Source: Mycolicibacterium sp. CBMA 247 (lineage in GTDB: Bacteria > Actinomycetota > Actinomycetes > Mycobacteriales > Mycobacteriaceae). From it: a stretch of 64,000 nt of DNA. The first letter of the stretch is position 1, and each line of letters starts with the position of its first letter. Location of the stretch: the NCBI RefSeq assembly GCF_009729095.1, contig NZ_VTGX01000005.1, positions 535,077 to 599,076 on the forward strand, written 5' to 3'. The position numbers were made by a program, and so were the translations under genes. The notes beneath the pieces were generated by a model. It did not search any database and was not told the origin of the DNA. It was given only the letters and a program-made list of their open reading frames with translations. Below are positions 1 to 8,969 of this stretch, piece after piece.

Positions 1-196
1 TGCCGAACCAGTGCATAGTGCCGGGGCCCTGCAGCGCGCTGGGCACGTCGATGTCGTTGATGCCGTACGGCGCGATCCAGGATGCGGCTACCGCGACGAC
101 CAGCACCGCCAGCAGTACCGCGGCGCTGACCGCCGTCACCGGATTGGACAACAACAATCGCCATGACGGGACCCGGGAATCTTGAGTTGCGGTCAC
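1..196 (-). CDS. peptide-type ABC transporter permease (DppC-like), N-terminal part, runs off window
   Basis: Only the first 65 or so codons lie in the window. A GTG start at 196 overlaps the TGA stop of the upstream permease by four bases (GTGA), so the two are translationally coupled. The translation begins MTATQDSRVPSWRLLLSNPV, followed by one hydrophobic segment (about residues 21-40) and a periplasmic stretch with IAPYGINDIDVP and GTMHWFG. That segment is typical of the second permease of dipeptide/oligopeptide/nickel importers, where the motif continues into GTD.LGRD. It would pair with the DppB-like permease at 193-1179 in the cytoplasmic membrane. Which substrate is carried cannot be told from this fragment. 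Confidence 0.85.
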   Translation of the reverse strand, partial: MTATQDSRVPSWRLLLSNPVTAVSAAVLLAVLVVAVAASWIAPYGINDIDVPSALQGPGTMHWFG

Positions 197-1179
197 GACA
201 GCCGAATCCTCGGGTCCACGATCGCATACAGCACATCCACCAGCAGGTTGATCAGCAGGAACAGCACCGCGATCAACAGTACCGCGCCCTGGATCACCGG
301 ATAGTCGCGTGCGGCAACGGAATTGAACACCAGTCGGCCCAAACCCGGCCAGGCGAACACGACTTCGACCACGATGACCCCGCCCAGGATCGTGGCCAAC
401 TGAATTCCGGTGATGGTCAACACCGGAAGCAGAGCGTTGCGCACGATGTGGCGAAAGGTGACCACCGGCGGTGTCAGCCCCTTCGACCGCGCGGTTCGGA
501 CATAGCCCATGGCGGCGACCTCCAGCACCGCCGAGCGCACATAGCGGGTCATGATCGCGCCGGCCACCAGGCCCACCGTGAGGCCGGGCAGGATGACGTG
601 GCGCAGCCAGCCGCCCGGATCTCCCAGCAGCGGGCGATATCCGGAGGTGGGTAACCAGCCGAGTGTCGAGGCGAACACCCCGATCAGCAGGATGCCCAAC
701 CAGAAATCCGGGACCGATACACCGAATTGGCTGGCGACCCGCACGATCGCATCGCTGACGCGTCCCTCTCGCAGGGCCGAGAAGATTCCGGCGGGCAGTG
801 CGATCACCAGGGCGATGAGGATGCCGACCACACCGAGGGACAACGTCGCAGGCAGCCGGTCGAGCAGGGTGACGGTGACCGGGTCGCCGTTGCGGAAACT
901 GACCCCGAGATCGCCCGTCAGCGCCGACCCGAGATAGGAGAAGAACTGCTCGACGATGGGCCGGTCCATGCCGCTGGCCGCACGCAGCGCGTCGTACGCC
1001 TGCGGGGTGTAGCGGGTGCCCAGCGCGCTCCGGACCGGATCACCGGGCACCAGGTGCACCAGGGCGAATACCACCACGAGCACCCCGATGAGCACTACGG
1101 CCGAGTACAGCAGCCGCCGGGCCAGGAACTCCACGATCGGATAATTTATCCGGATCGTGCGCAAAGTCTTTTGGGTCAA
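193..1179 (-). CDS. peptide-type ABC transporter permease (DppB-like)
   Basis: This 328-residue membrane protein has the DppB/OppB layout: an N-terminal helix (FLARRLLYSAVVLIGVLVVV), then HLVPGDPVR, a periplasmic loop, and further helices with the cytoplasmic EAA-like loop around YVRTARSKGLTPPVV. It ends in the family-typical DPRIRLS. It should form the translocation pore together with the DppC-like subunit, whose start overlaps its stop. The start used is TTG at 1179, six bases after the stop of the binding-protein gene. A GTG at 1134 (starting at VEFLARR) would also give a family-typical N-terminus, and neither has a strong ribosome-binding site. The ATPase genes are presumably beyond the left edge. 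Confidence 0.88.
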   Translation of the reverse strand: MTQKTLRTIRINYPIVEFLARRLLYSAVVLIGVLVVVFALVHLVPGDPVRSALGTRYTPQAYDALRAASGMDRPIVEQFFSYLGSALTGDLGVSFRNGDPVTVTLLDRLPATLSLGVVGILIALVIALPAGIFSALREGRVSDAIVRVASQFGVSVPDFWLGILLIGVFASTLGWLPTSGYRPLLGDPGGWLRHVILPGLTVGLVAGAIMTRYVRSAVLEVAAMGYVRTARSKGLTPPVVTFRHIVRNALLPVLTITGIQLATILGGVIVVEVVFAWPGLGRLVFNSVAARDYPVIQGAVLLIAVLFLLINLLVDVLYAIVDPRIRLS

Positions 1180-1185
1180 CGGGTT

Positions 1186-2706
1186 TCAACCTCGATCCAG
1201 GTCGGCGGTGCGGAACCGGACGGCGCCGTCGCGGCGCACCTGATAGCCCGACAGGTTGTTGGCCCAGGCCTGGATCACCGACGGGTTGTACAGGTAGATG
1301 TAACTGGCCTGATCCGCGATCCGGGTTGCGGCCTTGGCGTAGAGGTCTTTTCGCTTGGCGGCATCGGTCTCGGTGCGGCCGGCGTCCAGAAGTCGGTCGA
1401 CCTCGGGGTCGGAGAACTTCTGGGCATTGCTGGTCCCGTTCGAGTGGTGTTGGGCGTAGTAGAAGTCGTCCGGGTCGATATTGCCCAGCCAGCCCATCAT
1501 CAGCATGTCAAAGTGGCCGGTGTTCTGTTCGTCCAGCCACGTCGCGAAGTCCACGGTCCGGATGTCCACCTTGATGCCAAGGGGCGCAAGGTTGTCGGCG
1601 ATGATCTGGGCCGCCGTCACCGTCTCGGGATACTCACTGGTCACCAGCATGTCCAGGTCATGTGGTGCGGCACCGGCCTGGCTCAGCAGTGCTGTGGCCT
1701 CGTGGGGGTCGTACCGGTACCGGTGGTAGTCGGTGAACCACGGGCTACCTCGCGGGACCGCGAGTTGATTGGTCGCAGCGGTGCGATAACTGGTGGCCGC
1801 GGCGATCGCGTCACGGTCGATGCCGTACGCGATGGCCTGGCGCGCGCGTGGGTCGTTCCATGGCGGACGGTCTTCGTTGAGCGCCAGATACCAGTAGTCA
1901 TTGCCCGGTGTGACCGCCAGCGTCAGGGAATCGTCGTCGCGCAACTGGGCCACGCGCTGCGGCGGCACCGAATCCGTCCAGTCGATCTCGCCGGCCTGCA
2001 GCGCCGACAGCGCCGTCGTCGGCTCCGAGATGAACCGGAACGTCACCCCGGACACCGGCGGAGCCCCGCCCCAATAATCCCGGTTCGCCTTGAGCGTGAT
2101 GGAGTCGCCGCTGCGCCGGGACGCGAAGGAGAACGGACCGGTGCCGATCGGATGGGTTGCGATCTGCCCACTCTCGACATTGGCGCGCTGCACGATCGCC
2201 ATGCCCTTGAACCCACCGAGATTGGTCAGCAGGTTCGGGGCGGGCTGGCGGACCGTGATCCGCACGGTCGCCGCATCCGGCGCGGTGACGCTGCTGACGG
2301 CACTGAACTTGTCGACGTTGGTCAGCTGCTCGTCGATGATGCGGCGGTACGAATACACCACGTCGTCGGCGGTCAGCGGGCTGCCGTCGTGCCAGCGCAC
2401 GCCGTGGCGCAGGTGAAACGTCCAGGTGAGTTGGTCGTCGCTGACCTCCCAGGACTGCGCCAGGGCGGGGCGCATCTGCAGGTTCTCGTCGGGTTCGACC
2501 AATGTGTCGAACACGTTCTCCAACACCTCGAACGAGAAGTAGGCACTGGTCCGGTGCGGGTCGAGCTGATCGGGTTCCCCCGCGATGGCCGCGACGAGAT
2601 TGCCCGAGGACTCGCCGCCGAGGTCGACCCGGCTGCCCGTGGAACACGCAGCCAGCACGAATACCAGGACTGTCGCCAACGCTTTCACCGCTGGTCGTGT
2701 GGTCAC
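1186..2706 (-). CDS. ABC transporter substrate-binding lipoprotein, family 5 (peptide/nickel type)
   Basis: This 506-residue lipoprotein is the extracytoplasmic ligand receptor of the importer encoded downstream. The N-terminus has a signal peptide with the lipobox LAAC (FVLAACSTGS), so the mature protein should be anchored to the outer face of the membrane. The SBP_bac_5 fold is shown by the motif LRHGVRWHDGSPLTADDVVYSYRR split around residue 95-120, and by TGPFSF and YGIDRDAI further on. The GTG start at 2706 is preceded by GGAGAAATC, a good ribosome-binding site. It is the first gene of a three-gene-plus operon on the minus strand. The ligand could be a peptide, nickel or an oligosaccharide; the sequence does not decide. 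Confidence 0.9.
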   Translation of the reverse strand: MTTRPAVKALATVLVFVLAACSTGSRVDLGGESSGNLVAAIAGEPDQLDPHRTSAYFSFEVLENVFDTLVEPDENLQMRPALAQSWEVSDDQLTWTFHLRHGVRWHDGSPLTADDVVYSYRRIIDEQLTNVDKFSAVSSVTAPDAATVRITVRQPAPNLLTNLGGFKGMAIVQRANVESGQIATHPIGTGPFSFASRRSGDSITLKANRDYWGGAPPVSGVTFRFISEPTTALSALQAGEIDWTDSVPPQRVAQLRDDDSLTLAVTPGNDYWYLALNEDRPPWNDPRARQAIAYGIDRDAIAAATSYRTAATNQLAVPRGSPWFTDYHRYRYDPHEATALLSQAGAAPHDLDMLVTSEYPETVTAAQIIADNLAPLGIKVDIRTVDFATWLDEQNTGHFDMLMMGWLGNIDPDDFYYAQHHSNGTSNAQKFSDPEVDRLLDAGRTETDAAKRKDLYAKAATRIADQASYIYLYNPSVIQAWANNLSGYQVRRDGAVRFRTADLDRG

Positions 2707-2835
2707 GATTTCTCCAGGATCACCGCGGGCGATCCGTCAGTACGCACACCCGCTGGAGCCGTCGCGGGGGCCGGTCTGACACGTCCGGACCCATACCGGT
2801 GACGGCACTGATGAAGACTGCGATACTCACCCATT

Positions 2836-3375
2836 GTGACCTTCAAGCGCACGGCGGCCGCGACCGCCCTGATGTCGGCCCTGGGAATCGGACTCAGCCT
2901 GGGGATTGCCGGCCCGGCACAGGCCGACCCCGTCATGCAGGGCGTCTACACCTACACCCAGGACGGGATGGACCCGCAGACGTTCACGGTGTTCCCGTCC
3001 TGCGTCCCGGTCGTCGGAGACCTGCGTGAGCCTCTCGAACTGGCGGTGGCGTGCCGACTGCACGTTGCGACGAGCAGAGACCTCAAGGGTGGCGACGCGC
3101 GGCTCACCGGAGGGCTGTGGACGTATTCGACCTCGACTAACGAGGGCATGAAGTGCCCGGACGGCAGCTGGGCGCCGACCACCGAGACCTACAAGTTCGA
3201 TGATGTGTCGATGACCGGCACCCGCAGCGTGGCCAACAACGAAGCGTGCGGCGGCACCTTGGCGCCGGCAATCCACACCTTCCCGTTCACCCTGGCGTAC
3301 AAGGAGCCGTTGCCGCTCCCGGTCCAGGTCTACCCGCTGGACTGCGAGCCGGGCGGCTTGCGGTGGTGCACCTAA
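2836..3375 (+). CDS. secreted protein of unknown function
   Basis: This 179-residue protein has an N-terminal Sec signal peptide (MTFKRTAAATALMSALGIGL, then a likely cleavage after AQA before DPVM). The mature part is small and has several cysteines (SCVPVV, VACRL, MKCPDG, EACGG, LDCEPG, RWCT) that could form disulfides outside the cell. I do not recognise a named domain; the style resembles small secreted proteins that mycobacteria carry in many copies. The start is GTG at 2836. The next gene (DUF4185 protein) begins 19 bases after its stop, so the two are probably co-transcribed. Confidence 0.75.
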   Translation: MTFKRTAAATALMSALGIGLSLGIAGPAQADPVMQGVYTYTQDGMDPQTFTVFPSCVPVVGDLREPLELAVACRLHVATSRDLKGGDARLTGGLWTYSTSTNEGMKCPDGSWAPTTETYKFDDVSMTGTRSVANNEACGGTLAPAIHTFPFTLAYKEPLPLPVQVYPLDCEPGGLRWCT

Positions 3376-3394
3376 GGCCGAAAGGACCTGGGGA

Positions 3395-4465
3395 GTGCTA
3401 CCGCTGATCGACGGCAAGGTCGTCGACATCACCGGGCCGGGACGCACCGACCGGTTCGGTGTCACCTGTACCGATCTCGGTGCGTCGATCATCGCTCCCA
3501 ACGGCAAGTTGGTATCGGTCTTCGGCGACACGTTCTCCGGTCGCCGGGTCGGGCAAGGAGACTGGCGCTCACCGGTGGTGCTGATCGGCATGGGCGACGC
3601 CAACCACGAGATCGTCTACGAATACGCGGGCGGATCAGACCCCGCTTACGCGCGGCAACTGTGGGACTACATTCACGACGACGCGGCATCGGGGTGGCGC
3701 CGCGGTGGTATCAGCACCGTGATCCCCTCGGATCTACTGAGGGTCGGGGGCTCGCTATACCTGCACGCGATCGTCAATCATGGCTTCGGCGACGTCATCT
3801 GGACAGAGATCTGGCGCTCCGACGACAGTGGGGTGTCCTGGACTCATCTGGGTGAGCAGGCGAAGTTCCCGGCGGATTTGCACGATGGCTTCGCTCAATG
3901 CTGGTCGTGGGACTTCGACCCCGACGACGGCTGGGTGTATGTGGTGGCGACGGGTTTTCAGCGCGACAAGGGCATCATCCTCATGCGCGTCCGGCCCGAC
4001 CAGATCGGCCAACGTTCGCAGTACTCCAGTTGGGGGTTCACCGACGGGCGCTGGCAGTGGGGACAGCAGGCCACGCCCATCACTCCACCCGACGAGCACT
4101 GGGGCGAGCTGACTCTCCGCCGCACCGCCCCGGGCAAATGGGTTCTGGGCGGATTCCTGGCGTCCTCGTACGCACTGGGCTACCGGGTGGTGTCCTCGCC
4201 GGTGGCCAACATGTACACCACACCGGTCCAGACACCGATCGTCGGATCGTCCTGGGAAGCCGAGGACCAGGCAGGCAGCCAGGTCGCGCAACTGTACGGT
4301 GGCTATCTGCTGCCCGGCTCCCGTTTCGGCGTCACCGGTGGTGTCGGAGTGGTGGTCTCACAGTGGCGCACCGACACCGGATGGCCTTACCGGGCAATGC
4401 AATTCAAGGCCAAGTTGAAGGACACGTCCAAGACGCCGCGGACTCCGGACCCGGTAAATCTGTGA
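3395..4465 (+). CDS. DUF4185 domain protein
   Basis: This 356-residue protein consists almost entirely of a DUF4185 domain, a beta-propeller-like fold related to glycosidases and sialidases. Recognisable parts are TDRFGVTCTDLG near the start, FGDTFSG at about residues 43-49, and repeated W-rich strands such as WRSPVVLIG and WSWDFDPDDGWVYVVATGFQ. No signal peptide is visible from the GTG start at 3395. That start is preceded by AAGGACCTGGGGA and lies just behind a secreted protein gene. No enzymatic activity can be assigned. A much larger relative with a signal peptide lies at 26410-28650, so the window holds two paralogous DUF4185 genes. Confidence 0.85.
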   Translation: MLPLIDGKVVDITGPGRTDRFGVTCTDLGASIIAPNGKLVSVFGDTFSGRRVGQGDWRSPVVLIGMGDANHEIVYEYAGGSDPAYARQLWDYIHDDAASGWRRGGISTVIPSDLLRVGGSLYLHAIVNHGFGDVIWTEIWRSDDSGVSWTHLGEQAKFPADLHDGFAQCWSWDFDPDDGWVYVVATGFQRDKGIILMRVRPDQIGQRSQYSSWGFTDGRWQWGQQATPITPPDEHWGELTLRRTAPGKWVLGGFLASSYALGYRVVSSPVANMYTTPVQTPIVGSSWEAEDQAGSQVAQLYGGYLLPGSRFGVTGGVGVVVSQWRTDTGWPYRAMQFKAKLKDTSKTPRTPDPVNL

Positions 4466-4469
4466 GAGT

Positions 4470-5216
4470 TCAGGCGGTGAATCCGCCGTCGACGTTCCAG
4501 CTCGCGCCGGTGACGTACCCGGACTCCGGGCCGGCCAGGAAGCTCACCACGGCGGCGATGTCGCTGGTGTGCCCGTAGCGGCCCAGCGCGACGATTCCCT
4601 TTGCCGCCTCCGCGAATTCACCCTGATCGGGGTTCATGTCGGTATCGATCGGACCAGGCTGCACGTTGTTGACGGTGATCCCGCGCGGGCCGAGCTCGCG
4701 GGCCAGGCCACGGGTCAGCGAGGCGACCGCCCCCTTGGTCATCGCGTAGGCCGACAACCCCGGCTCGGGCACCCGGTCGGCATTGATGCTGCCGATGTTG
4801 ATGATCCGCGCTCCCTCGCCGAGATGGGCCACCGCGCTGCGGACGGCGGCGAACACGCCACCGATGTTGATCGCCACCATCCGGTCGAACTGCTCTTGGG
4901 GGAAGTCGTCGATCGGTGAAATCACCGCCACCCCTGCGTTGTTGACCAGGACGTCCAGACCGCCGAGGTCTGAGGCAGCCTGGTCGACGGCAGCGGCCAC
5001 CTGGGCCGGATCGGCGCTGTCGGCGTGGATCGCCACCGCCTTCGCGCCGTCGGCGGTGAGCTCGGCGACCAGCTTGTCGGCCTCGGCCGACGACGACCCA
5101 TAGGTGAACGCCACCGCGGCGCCGTCGGCGGCCAGACGCCGGACGATCTGTGCGCCGATCCCGCGGGATCCTCCGGTTACCAGTGCGCGACGCCCGGCCA
5201 GGGATGCAGTTGCCAT
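4470..5216 (-). CDS. short-chain dehydrogenase/reductase (FabG-like)
   Basis: This 248-residue protein is a classical SDR. It has the nucleotide-binding TGGSRGIG near residue 13, NNAG at about 88-91, a catalytic Ser in the INIGSIN region, and YAMTK as the Tyr-x-x-x-Lys pair; it ends with SYVTGASWNVDGGFTA. It should reduce or oxidise a carbonyl/hydroxyl using NAD(P)(H), but the substrate is unknown. I chose ATG at 5216 (MATASLAGRRALVTGG) because AAGGAA lies at good spacing before it; an upstream in-frame extension exists but lacks family similarity. Its stop is only 5 bases from that of the convergent DUF4185 gene. Confidence 0.88.
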   Translation of the reverse strand: MATASLAGRRALVTGGSRGIGAQIVRRLAADGAAVAFTYGSSSAEADKLVAELTADGAKAVAIHADSADPAQVAAAVDQAASDLGGLDVLVNNAGVAVISPIDDFPQEQFDRMVAINIGGVFAAVRSAVAHLGEGARIINIGSINADRVPEPGLSAYAMTKGAVASLTRGLARELGPRGITVNNVQPGPIDTDMNPDQGEFAEAAKGIVALGRYGHTSDIAAVVSFLAGPESGYVTGASWNVDGGFTA

Positions 5217-5341
5217 TTCAGTTCCTTCCCACGCATTCAAGGCTTTCCGGCCAGATCGACCAAGGGCCACGCTTGGTAAAGGACGGTATCTGGGCGGAGA
5301 TTCCCAGTGTGACTGGCCTCACCATGTGGCAGGGTGTTCGG

Positions 5342-6415
5342 ATGGTCAAGCGTGTAGTGGTTTGGGGCACCGGTTTCGTGGGACAGATGGTCATCGCCGA
5401 GATCGTCAAGCACCCATTGTTCGAACTCGTCGGCGTCGGGGTCAGCAATCCGGAGAAGGTGGGCCGCGATGTCGGCGACATCTGCGCGCTCGGCGGCCCC
5501 ATCGGGATCACGGCCACCGACGATGTCGAGGCGCTCATCGCATTGAAGCCCGATGCGCTGGTGCATTACGGGCCGACGGCCGCCCACGCCGACGTCAACA
5601 TCGACCTGATCACCCGGTTCCTGCGCGCCGGTATCGACGTCTGCTCCACCGCGATGACGCCCTGGGTGTGGCCCAAGATGCACCTCAACCCGCCCAACTG
5701 GATCGAACCCGTCACCGAGGCCTGTGAGGCCGGCGGGGCGTCGTGCTTCACCACCGGGATCGATCCGGGCTTCGCCAACGACCTGTTCCCGATGACGTTG
5801 ATGGGCCTGTGCTCGGAGGTGCGCCGGGTGCGGGCCTCGGAACTTCTGGACTACACGAACTACACCGGCGATTACGAATTCGAGATGGGCATCGGCAAAC
5901 CGCCTGAGCACCGGGCGCTGCTGGAAACCCCGGACATCCTCATCTTCGCCTGGGGTGCAACGGTTCCGATGATTGCGCACGCCGCGGGGATCGAGCTCGA
6001 CGAGATCACCACCACGTGGGACAAGTGGATCACCCCTGACGACCGCAAGTCGGCCAAGGGCATCATCCCGGCCGGCAACGTCGCCGCGGTGCGCTTCACC
6101 ATCAACGGCGTCTACCGGGGCGAGACCCGTATCCAGCTCGAGCACGTCAACCGGATCGGTCTGGACGCCGCCCCGGACTGGCCATCCGGAAACGACAACG
6201 ACGTCTACCGCGTCGACATCGAGGGCACCCCGAGCATTTCTCAGGAGACCGCCTTCCGGTTCACCGACGGCTCCGGGCGGGACGCTGCCGCCGCGGGGTG
6301 TCTGGCCACCGGACTGCGTGCGCTCAACGCCGTGCCCGCGGTCAACGATCATTTGCCAGGATGGGTGACACCCCTCGATCTACCGTTGATTCCCGGGTTC
6401 GGCACCATTCGCTAA
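5342..6415 (+). CDS. NAD(P)-dependent amine dehydrogenase / 2,4-diaminopentanoate dehydrogenase-like protein (DapB-type Rossmann fold)
   Basis: This 357-residue protein starts with a DapB-type nucleotide-binding fold (VVVWGTGFVGQMVIAEIV, then FELVGVGVSNPEKVGRDVGD). It continues into the C-terminal domain shared with 2,4-diaminopentanoate dehydrogenases of clostridial ornithine fermentation (TTGIDPGFANDLFPM at about residues 137-151). Relatives from mycobacteria are known native amine dehydrogenases that interconvert ketones and primary amines with NADPH. Mycobacterial annotations usually call this family dihydrodipicolinate reductase, but it is too long and lacks the DHDP signature region. 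The start is ATG at 5342 behind GCAGGG. It is transcribed alone, divergent from the SDR gene. The true substrate is unknown. Confidence 0.75.
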   Translation: MVKRVVVWGTGFVGQMVIAEIVKHPLFELVGVGVSNPEKVGRDVGDICALGGPIGITATDDVEALIALKPDALVHYGPTAAHADVNIDLITRFLRAGIDVCSTAMTPWVWPKMHLNPPNWIEPVTEACEAGGASCFTTGIDPGFANDLFPMTLMGLCSEVRRVRASELLDYTNYTGDYEFEMGIGKPPEHRALLETPDILIFAWGATVPMIAHAAGIELDEITTTWDKWITPDDRKSAKGIIPAGNVAAVRFTINGVYRGETRIQLEHVNRIGLDAAPDWPSGNDNDVYRVDIEGTPSISQETAFRFTDGSGRDAAAAGCLATGLRALNAVPAVNDHLPGWVTPLDLPLIPGFGTIR

Positions 6416-6478
6416 GTAACGCCGGCCCCGTCAAACGAGATGGACTACCGGATAGGGTTCTTCTCGAAACGGGGTGAC

Positions 6479-8305
6479 ATGGCTGACGGGATCGGGTTGT
6501 CGATTGGATCGACGAACCTCAGGGCGGTGGTGGTGGGCCGCACCGCGGTGACGCGGTCGCCGGTGCTGACGCTCTACCCGCACCGGGCCGCCGAAGTGGG
6601 TGTGCCCGGCGAGAACCCCAACCTGAACGAGCGGGGCCTGATCCTCACAGACTTCGTCGATCGGGTGGGGGACCCGGTCGGGATGCTGGCCCCCGACGGT
6701 TCGACGCACCGGGGTGAAGCTCTGCTGGCCGAGGCGCTCGGGGCGCTGCTGCGCACCCTGACCGGGGGACGTCCGCCGGCCGATCCCGTCGCCGTCACGT
6801 ATCCCGCACATTGGCGGACCAACCAGGTCGAGGCGCTGCGGACCGCACTGGCCGCCATCGGTGACTTCGGCGATCCGGTGCTGGCCCCTGATGCGGTGGC
6901 GGCCCTGATCGCGCTTCAGGACAACCCCGGGGTGCCGACCCGCGGTGTGATCGCACTGTGTGACTTCGGCGGCAGCGGCACCAGCATCACCCTCGCCGAC
7001 GCGGGCAATGGGTACCAGCCGATCGCTCCGGCCATTCGGCACACCGACCTGTCCGGCGACCTGATCGACCAGGGCCTGCTCACCCATGTGGTGAACGACC
7101 TGTCCGCGGCCGGCACGGTCGACCTGGCCAGCACCTCGGCCATCGGCTCACTGGGCCGGCTGCGCGGTGAATGCCGACGCGCCAAGGAACGGTTGTCGAC
7201 CGAATCCGTCACGGCGCTGGTCGCCGAACTGCCGGGGCATCGCAGCGACGTGCGGTTGAACCGCAATGAGCTCGACGATGTGATCGCCGAACCTTTGGCA
7301 GAGTTCATGTCCGTGCTGCAGGACGCGATAGGGCGCAGTGGCGTGCGCCCGGGCGAACTGGTGGCGGTGGCCTCCATCGGCGGAGGCGCCCGGATCCCGG
7401 CGATCACCACATCGTTGTCCGAACATCTACGTGTTCCGGTGATCACCGCGGCCCAGCCGGAGCTGTCTCCGGCCATCGGCGGTGGCCTGACCGCCGTGCG
7501 CGGTACGGCTGTGGAAGGGGCGACGGCCCTGGCTCCGGCCTCCGCGCCGGCCCCTCCGACCGCGGCAGCGGCCATGGTGGCGCCCGAGCCTCCGGCCGCG
7601 CCGCAAGCGCTCGCCTGGTCAGATGCGCAGGACGTCCCCGACGTCGCGCCGGTCGATGATTACCGGGCCGATGGCTACGGGGCCGGCGATTACAGTGCTG
7701 ATTTCGACACCGGATTCGAACCCGCCGGCGGGCGCACCGCGGCGCGGCCCCAACTCGAGTTCGGTGAGCGGGAGCTGACCGAACGGGACGAGATCGAGGC
7801 GCTGCCCTGGTATCGCCGGCCGCCGGTGATTCTGGGTGCCGGTGCGGCGGCGGTGTTGGTCGCCGTGGTCGCGGTGTTGCTGACCATCACCCGGGGCGAC
7901 GAGCCCACCGTTCCGGCGTCCACTTCCAAGGCGGTCACCTCGACGACTGTGGGCCCTGAGGAGCCCGCGCCTGCCGCGCCGGTCGACGAACCTGCTCCCG
8001 CACGGGCGCCGCGGACCGTCACCGAGGAGGCGCCGGCTCCGCAGACCGTGACGCAGACCGTGCAGGAACCAGCCCCGGAGGCCCCGCCCGTGACGGAGAA
8101 TCCGCCGCCTGCCGAGACACCGACGCCTACTCCGACTCCTGCTCCTACAACGGAGGCGCCGGCTCCGACGACGACGGACGCGCCGCCCACCACCACACAG
8201 GCGCCGACCACCACTCATGCGCCATGGAGCCCCACCGCGCCATACCCGACGATCCCCGGCCTGCCGTGGGTCCCGGCGCCCGGCGGCGGTCACACCGGGG
8301 GCTGA
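6479..8305 (+). CDS. Hsp70-family protein with transmembrane segment and Pro/Thr-rich tail
   Basis: This 608-residue protein begins with an actin/Hsp70-type ATPase domain (about 1-345). A phosphate-1-like loop is GLSIGSTNLRAVVV, the phosphate-2 motif is CDFGGSGTSI, and the adenosine motif is ASIGGGARIP. There is no DnaK-type peptide-binding domain. Instead an Ala/Pro linker leads to one transmembrane helix (about 449-472, ILGAGAAAVLVAVVAVLLTI) and then about 130 residues very rich in Pro, Thr and Ala, with short PTPTPTP and TTTDAPPTTT runs. The ATPase should face the cytoplasm and the disordered tail the cell wall. The start is ATG at 6479 after GGGG; an ATG at 6440 is possible. The function is unknown. 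Confidence 0.82.
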   Translation: MADGIGLSIGSTNLRAVVVGRTAVTRSPVLTLYPHRAAEVGVPGENPNLNERGLILTDFVDRVGDPVGMLAPDGSTHRGEALLAEALGALLRTLTGGRPPADPVAVTYPAHWRTNQVEALRTALAAIGDFGDPVLAPDAVAALIALQDNPGVPTRGVIALCDFGGSGTSITLADAGNGYQPIAPAIRHTDLSGDLIDQGLLTHVVNDLSAAGTVDLASTSAIGSLGRLRGECRRAKERLSTESVTALVAELPGHRSDVRLNRNELDDVIAEPLAEFMSVLQDAIGRSGVRPGELVAVASIGGGARIPAITTSLSEHLRVPVITAAQPELSPAIGGGLTAVRGTAVEGATALAPASAPAPPTAAAAMVAPEPPAAPQALAWSDAQDVPDVAPVDDYRADGYGAGDYSADFDTGFEPAGGRTAARPQLEFGERELTERDEIEALPWYRRPPVILGAGAAAVLVAVVAVLLTITRGDEPTVPASTSKAVTSTTVGPEEPAPAAPVDEPAPARAPRTVTEEAPAPQTVTQTVQEPAPEAPPVTENPPPAETPTPTPTPAPTTEAPAPTTTDAPPTTTQAPTTTHAPWSPTAPYPTIPGLPWVPAPGGGHTGG

Positions 8306-8324
8306 CGCCTTCCCCGCCCGGTTC

Positions 8325-8969
8325 CTACCCGGCCGCGACGGACTCCAGGGCAGCGACGGCCTCGGAGGTATAGGCGATCGAGGGGTCGAGAGTGGCCGCG
8401 GTGCGCAAGGCGGTGGCCAGTGCGGTGGCGGCGAGTTCGACCAGGACATCGATGTCCACATCGCGATGGGTGATGCGGTCGATCATCATCTCGTCGAGGA
8501 AACCGATCCAGCCGTGCATGGCGGTACGCAGGGCAGGTGCGATGGGGCCAACCACGCCCAGCGCCAACAGGATTCGTTGGGCTCCCAGCCACCGGAGATG
8601 TTCGACGGCCGACTGGTGTTCGGGATCGGCGCCCAGCGCACCACGCAGCAGCGCGACGAAACTGTCCGAGTACGAATCGATGTGGGCGATATGGCTGCGC
8701 AAGGCATGGCGCAATTGATCGGGCAGGGTCGCGCCCGGGGGCGCGGGGGTCGTCTGCGCAGCGGCGATCTCCACCGCGATCTCGTTCATCACCGCCAGAT
8801 ACAGGCCACGCTTGTTGTCGAAGTGGTGAGCGATCAATCCGTAGGCCACGCCGGCATCCTTGGCGACCTGTGCGGTGGTGACCTGGTCGTACGGCCGTGT
8901 CGCGAAAAGTTTCCGGGCCGCATCGACAATGAGCTGACGCCGATCGGTCGGCTTGGTTTGAGTGCTCAT
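8325..8969 (-). CDS. TetR-family transcriptional regulator
   Basis: This 214-residue regulator has the TetR DNA-binding helix-turn-helix at residues 10-56 (RRQLIVDAARKLFATRPYDQ, then TTAQVAKDAGVAYGLIAHHF). A helical ligand-binding domain follows. Its ATG at 8969 overlaps the TGA of the SDR gene upstream (ATGA), so the two are one transcription unit. The shared promoter region upstream of that SDR contains a perfect 31-bp inverted repeat (9834-9864), a plausible operator for this protein. It is probably a repressor relieved by a small hydrophobic ligand; the ligand is unknown. Confidence 0.88.
   Translation of the reverse strand: MSTQTKPTDRRQLIVDAARKLFATRPYDQVTTAQVAKDAGVAYGLIAHHFDNKRGLYLAVMNEIAVEIAAAQTTPAPPGATLPDQLRHALRSHIAHIDSYSDSFVALLRGALGADPEHQSAVEHLRWLGAQRILLALGVVGPIAPALRTAMHGWIGFLDEMMIDRITHRDVDIDVLVELAATALATALRTAATLDPSIAYTSEAVAALESVAAG

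Noticed and set aside
727..2802. A 691-codon open frame opposite the peptide-binding protein and permease genes
   Set aside because: It is an antisense shadow of two well-supported genes and shows no signal peptide, motif or ribosome-binding site.
8090..8230. Possible tandem DNA repeat in the Pro/Thr codons of the Hsp70-like gene
   Set aside because: The repetition is at amino acid level with varied codons and no fixed unit, as expected for a disordered tail.
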